Assembly (NCBI RefSeq): GCF_964355755.1
Contig: NC_092674.1
Coordinates: 23,960,001-24,020,000 of the forward strand
Length of the DNA: 60,000 bases
Source of the DNA: Antedon mediterranea
Lineage: Eukaryota > Echinodermata > Crinoidea > Comatulida > Antedonidae
Reading direction: 5' to 3'
Part shown: positions 40,701-52,700 of the stretch, one piece after another
How positions within the stretch are numbered: position 1 is the first letter of the stretch
How the letters are laid out: every line of letters begins with the position of its first letter
Made by a program: the position numbers and the translations under genes
The notes under the pieces: model-generated
What the model was told of the DNA's origin: nothing
The model's database searches: none
What the model saw: only the letters and a program-made list of their open reading frames with translations

Positions 40701-43700
40701 TTAATTGCAAATGAAATTTTCTGTGCTGTACATTATTCTTTATTTTAAACTTGGAAATAATTGGTAACACACATTTTACAAAGACAATTTTTTACAGTAG
40801 GGCATATTCTTCACATACCCTGATTTTACATTCCTGTGATTTGATTTTTAGCTATTCAATACATAAATAGTGCACTGTATTTTGTTTTCGGTGGATTTTG
40901 TAAAAGTTTTTATGTTTATATGTTTCTAGCTGTATATGTAAACAAAACATTACTACTACAGGATCTACATGTTGGGGTGGGTCAGGGTTCATACTGTATT
41001 GTTGATCTCTGTTACTTTACTCGTTTTGCAGGCTTCACATCTAATGATTATGCAAGGCAGAAGGCAAGAAGGCAGGCTTTGACACAGTGGTTGACGTCAT
41101 CAATTAGTGATCAAGTTATGAAAGAAGTCCAAGATTTTAAATATCAAGTAAGCAGTAGCCAGTAATAATAACTAATAACATAAAGTGTTTAAAAATCAAT
41201 TTGCAATATATAGCATGCTTACCAAAAGAAACGCATCCAATTCTGTCAGCTGAAAATCTGTTTGAATATAATTCTAGGAAAATGGCAATGTGCGAGGTGT
41301 CCTATCCTTATTAAGTGGTGGTCTGGTTGCAGAGGCTAGCAAGCTGGCTCAGGATTCTGGTGAGCCTAGGCTAGCAATGTTAACATCACAAGCAGAGGGA
41401 TGTGAAAGGACCAGGCAGTTGATTACAGAACAACTTCTATATTGGAAACAAGTGAAGGTAGTGTAGTATAAGTCTGGTTTTTCATTCATTTTTTGTACGA
41501 TCGTGACTGTTGATGCTATTAAGAGAGGTACAAACACACAGATCCCTACTTGGTTTTTATGTTTCTGCTTTTACCTTTCTTCTCTGTCCAGTTGTGATAT
41601 CACTTTGTAATCAAACCTAGGTGATGTGCCCATATATGGACATGATGATGTCATATCACTATCATATTTGGGCAACATCACATTTTTGTGAGTCAAAAAT
41701 AGTTTGATAGTGTAGACAGATGTTTACATTTGTGCAGTAATGTGTGAATTGGGTATAAGTAATTGATTTATTTCACTACTTACAGGCCGACTGTTACATC
41801 AGTAAAGAACATCTGTGCGTGTATGCTCTCCTAGGTGGTCAACTTGTATGGCCTTCATCAATTGGTAACATAAACACTTGTGAGGAGATGGACTGGAAAA
41901 GAGCATTAGCTATTCACCTTTGGTATGTTAAAACCTTAATAATATAATTTTTCCCATGAACAGATATGAATAAATCACTTTAAAAAAAACTATTTGTAAA
42001 CTCTTTTGGTCTACTAACTAACTACTGCATTTAAACACTGGTTTTCGTCAGCTCACCGAAGTTAATAAACTTAGGGGCCAGTTGCGTTCTGGATGGGAGA
42101 CCATCTGGAAATAGCGGCAGGTGCTGTATATACCTGGGAGTGATGGTGTAATGATAATATTTGACTAGCATGTGATAGGCATGGGGTTGAGGCTATCTGT
42201 GCGATACTCATTGCATCCTTAGGCAAGATGCTTTACTTTCATTGCCTCGACCTCTTGGATGGGATGTAAAGCTGTTGGTCCCATGTACATATAGTGCAAT
42301 TCAAGGACTTGGTTCAGTACAGTACAGTTTCATTCCTCCCACTGATGCCAGTCGCATCCAAGAGGCAGTCTTTTCTAGCATCCAAATATATGCTGGGTCT
42401 GACTGTTGAAGGGCTTCCTTGACTGGGTTAGCTTCTTAGCTTGACTAGGATCGCACTGAAGGAGATTGCTTAATTTGATCCAGGGGGTCACCATAGTATG
42501 GTACACTATTCGAAAAGAGTGGAGGATCGTCTCCCGATGTGCTGATCTGGTAGGCACTGCATTGCTGTCGGTGGAGAGCCTAATCCGAATTTCCTCAATT
42601 TACAGTTAAGTTTGAAGAAGGCTTGTGCCTCAGTGTGTGTAAACTCCAAAGTTTAGCTAGGCAATGTGAAAGGTGTATAGTTACTAATATTGTGTGTGTT
42701 TTATATTGTATTTTTGGATGGTGTTTCCAAATGAAAACAAGTGGAAAGTTGACATACTTGTTTTTTTTTATTGTAGGTATTTTTGTCCACCTACTGCATC
42801 TATATCAGAAGCTTTGTCAGAATATGAAAAAGGAGCTATGGTAAATGGTTTATTGCTTTTAAAAAGTGTATTAAAAGGAAAAATACAGTGTAAACCCATA
42901 ACATTAAGGGATACGTATACTTATGCTAGATGGGTGTCTCAAAAGAGGAGTGTCCAAAAAGATGGGGGTGTCCCAGAAGATGGGTGTGCCAAAAGAGAGG
43001 GTGTCCAAAAAAGAGGGCTGTCCCAAAAGAGGATTTGTCTCCCAGAAGAAAGGTTTCCCAAAAGGGCTGTCCCAGAAGATGGGTGTCCCAAAATAGGGGG
43101 GGGGGGGTCACAGAAAGGGGTGTCCCAAAAGAGCTTAAGTAAAAGTACTATACTTAGTTAAATTGTTTTTTTGGTTTTTTTTGCAGGGCAAGAGTGACCT
43201 CGGACACTACTGCAATCCCCCACGCCCCTCGTACATTGAAGACGAAAAATCGTTAGTAGTTGATGAGACCGAGGATTGTGAAGATGATGTGACAGACACG
43301 TGTTATCATTTATTAAAAATCTATAGTATAAAATCGCACCGATTGGACAGTACACTAGCGCCAACCACACACACATGCTACCCTATGGACTATAGGTTGA
43401 GGTAAGTTTATGTTAGGAAGAGGAACTCAGTATTGTAAAGCCCTCATTTATTTACAATACCAAGCAGGTTTTGAAGATTAAAAATTTCAATTTGGTACAT
43501 AGCCTTTTTTAGTGTGGGATTCTCTGTAAATCAAAATTTGTTTATTTTACCAGGATATCATCACATTTTGATAAAACGTACACGATTGCTTTAATTCTGA
43601 ATATTAGATAGACAGATATTTATATTATTTTAGATATAATATATATGTATATATATACTAGATATTCAATCCACCTATGTGAAATTTGGGGATCGACCAA

Positions 43701-46700
43701 CAGCAAGTCACTTGATAAAATGTTTTATAATTTTTTGTGCTTATAAACTAAGTCTCATTTGAGGCTTAGGGAGTGGAAATTAAAGAGTCATGAGTTACAA
43801 GCCCGGCATTTAGTCAGGATTGAACCATGGAATTGGAAGGCATGTTAACCACCAAGCTACAGCTCCACTACAAGAATTGACTTGACTGCAAAACCTTACT
43901 TTACTAATGATGTATGATGTACATTGAAATATAAAATGTTAACTTCCTTTAATTCTCAAAACCCTGTTTTTCTATTTGTTGTTCGTTACAGTTGGCATTT
44001 ATCCCAAGTATTGGAGGCTCTACACTACTCACACATATCTGAACAGGCAATGTGTACGTTACACACAAGCTATGCAGCTCAGTTAGAAGCACTAGGACTG
44101 TGGCACTGGGCTGTCTTTGTTCTGTTACATATTCCCAACAATAGAAGGTACGTATTGAACACAAATATTAAAAAAATATCCTTGCCATTTGATTGGTTGA
44201 TTACCGTACCATTTACCATGCCGGTACATGCCATGTCATTCCGGTTTTGTACAAGTTTTTAAAATGTTGTCAAACATAGAGCTGTGACTGTTACACGTTT
44301 GAAAACCAACCTGCAGTGTGCGGCGCCTATAAATAAATTAATCTGCGATCAAATTTTTAAAGCCATAGGTTTGGAAGTATTCGCATGTGTCTTTTTCTAT
44401 AACATATAGTGAACTGATAACAAATTAAAAAAACTATAAAACTACTGAATAAAAAATTAACCATTTTTTATATTCATAGACGTGAATTATCTGTGAAAAA
44501 GTTGTTGTGTCGTCAGTGCAGCTTAAAACGAACTGAAGAAACTTGCAATAAAGAAAGATTTTTACTTGAAGAGCTACAGATACCAGCAAAATGGATACAT
44601 GAAGCAAAGGTATAAAACATAAATGCAATATTCAAACTATATTGTTTACCTTTATTTACCTCCGCCAAGGAGGTATATGTAATCGATCGCGTGTGTTTGT
44701 TTGTGTGCTGACCTCACGAGCTTGAACCATCAACCTCGCTATTCAGTAGATAAACTCAATCCACAACAAAAAATACTGCAACACAATCACTTGTTGACTG
44801 ACTCGTTAATACAGCAAATTCAGCCATAAACAGGGTGAACTGAAATTAAGCATAACTTAAGTCCAGCTCCAAATAGTAATAAACATAACATAAATATAAA
44901 CTATCTGCAAAACAGATCAAACGTAGCGCCCTCTTACGGAGGTTTACAAGCCTAAAGAACTTATTAAACAAAGTCATCAAATAATCAACAGCGCCCTCAT
45001 ACGGACGTGACTACTTCTATAGATACGGCATACAAAATAGAACACGGAGACTCGTGTTTATCGCCATGCTGTTCGAGCGATCGTATAAGATTCAATCTAC
45101 GCAGGCATAGGCCTACGACCACAATGTAGTATAGCATTAATAATCTAGGCCACTACTGTGGTTATATAATTCTAATTATTGTAATATAATACTCTAACAA
45201 CTTACAAGCAATGTGCGGCCTACTAGTTTAGTAAATTACACACTATCTCGGCACAATAAGACATTTAGAAGCCGAACTCTAGAACACATGTAGTCAATGC
45301 GAAACTTATAACATGGATCCTAATTACATACGCCCTCTCTTGGAAAGGCAAGATGCAGCTAAAATAAGAGCAACACAGTTTGTCTGTCTGTTTGTTTGTT
45401 TGTTTGTTTGTTAGCAGGATTACTCAAAAAGTAATTATAAGATCTTTACCAAAATAAATATACAGATAGATATGTGGTCAAGGACCATTCCATTAAATTT
45501 TGGGACCATTTGGGACCATGGTCCCAATTCTGGACCACTTTTTAGTATACTTTTCAAACCTGCTAGTGATAAAAGATAGGACAGAATTTTTCAAAAGCCG
45601 GCGAGCAGTCTTAAAGTAACAAGTAAACTAAAATTGCATTTTCTTGAGAACTACTTGTCCAAAACACTTCATTTTTGTACAAGAGGCAAGAGTTATAATT
45701 GGTGATTTGTAATTTTAATTTGATTTAATGTGCACCTTTTTTTATGAGAGTAGTTTAAAAAACCTATTTCTTTTCAAATTCACTCGTTTGATTTTCGCGT
45801 TGCTGTTCTATTGTTAGTCAACTGAAGCTATTGTTAATTGAAAGGCTAATTGTTACATAACCATTACACCAAACTCACATACACATGCTTGTAGTGAAAT
45901 TAGCCTAAATCATTTATAACACTAACAGCATTAAAACACACACAAATATATATAAATATATATTTTTTTCCCGGAGAAATCTTATGTAGGAGAATTTTAC
46001 AGTAGGCGGAGGTATGCACTCTCGGAGTGGCTTTCTAGTTTATAATTTATTTATTTATTTATTTAGTCATCAATTACATCATAATTGCAATACAACTGAT
46101 AACAAGGATCCTGCATAAAAAAGCTGTAGCTTCGTTTTTTGTAGGACCCTTTTACATAACAATATATATTCTGGTATATAAACACATTTACAAAAGGCAG
46201 AACAAGTCCAAAAATATTGTATTACAAAGACATGTATAAAAATAGTATGAAAAAAATAGATATGAAATATTGAATTGCCTATTATAAAACTACTACTGTA
46301 CGATTTATATTTATTATATTTCATAATACAAAGTAAATACAGTAGTTAAACGCCAGGATTCTCTTCAATAAGTGTTTTGTATTTTTTGAATGGGAAGAGT
46401 ATTTTCATTCGTTGAAAGATTGACTCCTATTTAACTTAAAGATGTATTGTCCCTTGAAACACAAAAAAATGAAAGTCAAAATATTCTAAATTTAAATTGG
46501 CCATATCAAAGTAATATTAAAGTTATTCACTTTAAGTCAAAAATTCGTGCCAAAAACCACAATTTTACGTAATTAACAGGTAAATTAGTTTTATTACATT
46601 TTGTCTGGAAAATCGTCACAAGCGAAAGTAAACAAAGATTTCAAACCAAGAGTATGCATTATGCATGATCCTAATTAGGATTGTTTACAACTCGTCACGG

Positions 46701-49700
46701 TTGAGAAGGTGTTTTCACACAGATCGCGAGGAAGTTTTATGATTATGCATACATAGTAGCCAAACAAGCGCGTTGCATTATGAGATATGTTTTGATCGAA
46801 AACTTTGACTGGAAGTCACAGTTTTTTTTTTAACGAATTACTTATCAATTATTGTACAATAGTATTATTACAAGTTGAATGGCGAGAAAAAAATATTAAA
46901 AAGTTAAAGATGTATTGTCCCTTTTGTCAAATTCCAAAAAAAATAAAAATTAGAAGATTTCGAAAAAAAGTGGGTCATTTTGAAGTATCATAATAGTTAT
47001 TAACTTTCCCCAAAAATTAGTCGAAAAAAAAAATTATTTAACTGAAATACTGAAAAAACGTCTGTATTTCAGTTAAATAATTTTTTTTTTCGACTAATTT
47101 TTGGGGAAAGTTAATAACTATTATGATACTTCAAAATGACCCACTTTTTTTCGAAATCTTCTAATTTTTATTTTTTTTGGAATTTGACAAAAGGGACAAT
47201 ACATCTTTAACTTTTTAATATTTTTTTCTCGCCATTCAACTTGTAATAATACTATTGTACAATAATTGATAAGTAATTCGTATTTGTGTAAAATAATTGT
47301 TGGAATCCTCAGTTTTGAAGAACAAATCAACAATGAGCCTTTAAAGTCCGATTATCTACCTATCTAATTTAAGGTCACAAACTACATTTAATGTAAAAAT
47401 AAATACTATATGGTCCTATTGCGATAACTTTTTTCGTCTTTAAAGACCGTTCACGGGAGGACATTTGATGTGAGCTACTTAGGTAGTTCATTGTTTCTCT
47501 CTTTTTATCATAATTTACCATAAAATGTACATTTCAAGCAATGAATGACCTGGATTCATTGGTTTTAAAGTAATACATATGCAATATTTTTACGAATCGT
47601 CAAGTATGTAGGGAATGTGTCTTTAACTTTTAACATTATTTTTGTCTTGTTCTGTAGTCATTACGAGCAAAATATGAAGGGCGCCACAGTGACCAGGCAT
47701 ACCATCTATTGAAGGCGGGCTTTTGGAACGAGTGCCATAAGATAGTTTTACATGAACTAGCTGCAGATTCCTTCATTAATGGTAAGGCAATACTTTTAAA
47801 TATATATTTCAATCCAAAGGCAAATTACTGAAAATAATGACAATGTTGTAGGTATCAGTGGCATGGATCTCAATGGAGATACAAAATAAAAGAAGCAAAA
47901 AGCTAAATCAAAACGATAAAACAGCCAGAAAAATTAGCAGAGTTTTCGGGCAATACTAGCCCTTCATATAAAATATATATTTATATATACTGTACATAAT
48001 ATTGTTAAAATTGTGTTGATCTGGGCGTCCGTGGTTAAATAAAGTTCAATTGAATGTTTTATTAATGAAATCCTGGAATGAAACCTACTTCTTTCGTTTA
48101 ATATTAATGTTTATTATTTATGCTTTGGCTGTAACTAGTAGCGACCAGCTCGTAATTGTAACTTATGCTTCAATTATGCAAATTATTCATTAAAAAGAAA
48201 TTGTTTATAATGCTTTTGGCATGAACCTATTCAAAAAGTTGTACAATCGATACGTTTTGTTTTTATAATGTGTACAATAAATAATACAATACAATAGATA
48301 AGTTTACTTTATATAATGTGTACAATATATAAGTTGTACAGTAGATAGGTTTTACTTATATAATGTGTACAATATATAAGTTGTACAGTAGATACATTTT
48401 ACTTTATATAATGTGTACAATATATAAGTTGTACAGTAGATACATTTTTCTTTATATAATGTGTACAATATATAAGTTGTACAGTAGATACATTTTTCTT
48501 TATATAATGTGTACAATATATTTTATTTATTTTATTTATTTATTTTATTCAAACTCATTCAACAGCGGGAAACCCGCCCCTTACAGAATGGAATAATAAG
48601 TAACTTATAAATATAAGTTGTACAGTAGATACATTTTACTTTATATAATGTGAACAATATATAAGTTGTACAGTAGATACATTTTACTTTATATAATGTG
48701 TACGATATATAAGTTGTACAGTAGATACATTTTTCTTTATATAATGTGTACGATATATAAGTTGTACAGTAGATACATTTTTCTTTATATAATGTGTACA
48801 ATATATAAGTTGTACAGTAGATAGGTTTTACTAGAGTCTATAAAGTTATATGATGTACGTATGTATGTACTGTACATAATTTGTATTGATATACTCTGTT
48901 TATTAATCAACAGAAAAGTACTCATACTTAAAAGAGTTTTTGAGTGAACTTTCATTTGATGATCGCTGCAGTTTCATCCAAGATTGGAGTACAAATGGTA
49001 TGGTATTTCTGGACTTCATTCACATTCTAGAAAAACTTGAAGAGCTGCAACGAGGCATCGGTAATGCGTTTGATCTAGAGAAGCTGCAACCGCAGCTTGC
49101 GTCTCTTTGCAACCGTGTTCGAAGCCTACAATGTAGAACTGCTAAGGACAGGCTGTGCCAGTCAGAAATGTCGAAAAAGCTTGCCAATATGATGAAGGCG
49201 GTTATTCGTTTACAGGTATGATTATTCTATCTTAACCTAATGGTATAATGTATGGCAACTTAAAGGGGGATTCTGGGTTTAAAATTGCTTTTAAATATCG
49301 TTTATTTATTAAATAAAAAACATTATAACAATATAGACATGTCAGAATGAAGAAGTAATAACGAGAAATTAAAAAAATTAAATTTCATATACATTTTAGG
49401 GTAAATTCATGGAAAGTCTGTTTTTCAGCAGCTTAGGGAAGCTCATTAATATTCATGAGATATTCACAAAATCACGTCATCAGTGGATTCCAAACTCGCG
49501 ACGTCAAGCTTGTACGTTATGTTCTCTCTCCTCTGTCAAACGATGACCACCCGATCATTGTGAAATACATTTTTTTGTAGATTTGCTAAGCTAGGCCTAA
49601 AGTGTAATAATAACAGTAGTAGCATATATTTATTTGACATTTAATGAAATACAAAATTTAGTACAGATTACGGAGTCATAAATTATACTATTTTTATACC

Positions 49701-52700
49701 TCGAATTAATAGTACAGATCGTATATCGGCTTCACGTACTAGTAGGCTAGGCCTAGCCTAAATCATTTTATTCATGCCGGGGTGAGAGCCATTTCTGACT
49801 AGGGATTCCATGCCACGATGGCTACGTTAAAACATTGCATTGGGGCCATCATTCATGGGCCTAGCTAGCCTATTACTAAACGATTGGCCCATAAATAACA
49901 AAACTCAGTGGATTCCAAACCCATCCTATCAAAACCAAACTCCTAAACAATCTAGGCCTAAACCTAAAACGTTCTACAAAAATCGGCTGTAAATATTGAG
50001 GCAAAACAAGGTCCGATCGCCGTCCGCACGTCTAATAAGTAGGCCTAGTTAGTTTACTCTCCAAAAAAGCGGATACTGCATCAAGCAAGTAGACCGGTAT
50101 GTAGTAGGAAGGAGACCTAGCTAGCCTAGCCTAGCCGATCCGGCCCAGTTAAAAATTGAGCTAGCTAGTGTAGTAGACCCTATGCGAATTGATACTACCA
50201 GGCCTTTTACTATAGGCTACACTTGTTAAAATTAGCAATACTGTACTTATGTTTACAAATATTCCAACTCTTTCATTCGAGCTATATTATCTATACCATT
50301 CCGGTAGGTTGAGTCGACCTTCAATCAAATACTGTACATCGTTCATGTTGTGATATAGACGGGGTATACTCGACCCGACCAGTTTGGTATTGTATACTGT
50401 ATCTGCTTATCACGTGACGATGCCAGGCATGGGCAGAGAGAGCACGTGTATCGTCGTCTCGCTCTCCTCGCTCAGCAGGTGGTGCAGGATTGTATACGTT
50501 ACGCTTCATTGATTTTGAAGGCTTTCCCTAAGTCAGTGCGAAAATCGGCAAACGTAAAGTGCAAACTTATCTAATTTTTCACTGTTTTGATGGATTTTCA
50601 TAGAAAATTGATTTTATAAATGGGAAGACCGACTAAAATTACATAAGATAAGTATAATTTTACAAAAGTAATTGATATGGTTAATGATAACGAGTCGTCG
50701 GAAGATTGACCATTTCACGAATTTCGTATTCTGTAACCACAGTGTGATTTTGCCGTAGCTGCACTTGTAATCTGGCCTCATTTCACAGCCTTCGTTCTGC
50801 TTCACTGGGCGCTTATATAAATTGAAACTTTTACCGTTCAAGAGACAAACAAATATATTTTACATTTTTTACTATTCATTTTAAACCCGGAACCCCCCTT
50901 TAAGCTCTGTCTACACTATTAAAAAAGTTTGACAAAAAAAGTGTGATGTGCTCAAATATTGTAGTGATATGCCCAAATATGGTAGTGATGTGACATGTAT
51001 CATATATGGGCACATAGCATTTTTTTGTCACATAAACTTTGATATTGTAGGCAGAGCGCAACAGTTATCTAAAGCATAAATTTAGCTTATGTTTGAATGT
51101 TGGGTATATAGCATTTTGTAAACAGTGTGTCGACTAAGCGGTTAAGCAGGGACAGTGAAGACCATAAGACAAAAAATCTATACACTTTAATGAACCATGG
51201 TGTACTTGTCCATCTTGGCCCTTGTCGTTATTATTGAATGATTGCTGTTGATCAACAAAAGGGACCATTAACCGTGGTTCCCAGTAGGACGGAATGCAAC
51301 CGACGCAACAGTGTTGCAAACACCCCTACGGGAAATAAAATCAGTTTAATTTCACGCAACACAATGCAACAACACAGGAAAACACAGTACAGTTTGTAGT
51401 CAAGTATGCAGTGTGAACCAGGCAAAAGTCTAACTAACGTTGACACGCAACCAAGCAGATTTGATTTCACGCAGGCAGGGGCAAACACAATTATTTAAAG
51501 AGCATTTTCTTTCTTACATTGTATAGGTTGCGTTTTTTTTTTCATTTCAAAAAGACATTTATTTTCCACCATAGCAAAACAATACAAAATAGTATACAGA
51601 AATGATCAGGGAAAAAAATATGGATATTAATGATTGTTGTTGGATGGACAAAAGAAAAGAGGCTATGCAGGAAGGCATAATCCCGAGAAGATGTGGGTAT
51701 CTTGTGCTGGGTATGCCTATGCTAATAAAATGGATATGTATATAAGAGTGGGAATTACGAGAAACAAGCATACAAAACAAAAACAAAAAAACGCACAGAC
51801 GGGGGGAAATAAATAGAAATAAATAAATAAATAAATAAATAAAAATAAAATCAATCAGTTTTTAGTATCAGAAAATAAAACTCAAAATCACAGAAGATCA
51901 GAGTAGCAGCAGCAGCAAAAATAAAATTGCGACATTCGATTGTCGTTTAAATTTTTTGGAAAATGAAGTAATTGAAACAGCATTTGTAATTGGGGATGGT
52001 AGGCTGTAGACTGTTCATAATTGATGAACCATATTATCTAATACTTTTTTGAAAATAATTGGTTTTATGGATAGGTATGTGAATATCTGTTCTAGAACGT
52101 GTAGGGTAATTGTGAATAGAAAAATTGCAAATAAACATTGCTTAAATGATTTGGAGAAGTGTAATGCAGGGCGGAGAATACAAATTTGCCTTGTTGCATT
52201 AAGTTTATATCAGTGAGTTTGAGGAGATTAAGGTTGGAAAATAAATGGGAAGAATGGGACTGCGGTGGAGCGCCAGTTATAATCCTGATAGCCTTCTTTT
52301 GTATTATTTGCAGTTTACTTAGGTTTGGATACGTAAGTGTTGGCCCAAACAATGTTACAGTAGCTCAAATAGGGAAGAATGAGGGAGCAGTAAAGGGTTC
52401 GAAGAATATTAAGGGGTACAAATGCGTTGCATCGCTAGTTCACAGCACTTTGCGACAGTTGAAATAGGCACAGTACAAATACGAATCCATTACCCATTAT
52501 TAGGGAGGTTTTGCAATCTTACAAATACGATAACCAAACACGCGTATTCATTTTTTGTAAGCCATGAAAAATCTGTTTTGCATGGCAACGAAATATTGAG
52601 GGCGCCGTCCAAAATATGACTGCGGTAAATTTGAGCGAATTGGCAGGTACGTGTTGTTTGGTGCTTGGCTGCCTAGGCCTAGCCGCGTAACATCAAAGCG

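Noticed and set aside
42694-43161. 155-codon ORF around exon 28
   Set aside because: It combines true exon 28 codons with intronic repeat read-through; the donor at 42841 ends the coding part.
46805-47333. Two ORFs with identical peptides on opposite strands
   Set aside because: They are the two arms of the 217-bp inverted repeat, with AT-rich low-complexity content and no family similarity.
48363-48801. YSRYI / CIYCTTYI repeat ORFs
   Set aside because: Frames through the 48-bp minisatellite on both strands; the period is a multiple of three, so open frames are automatic.
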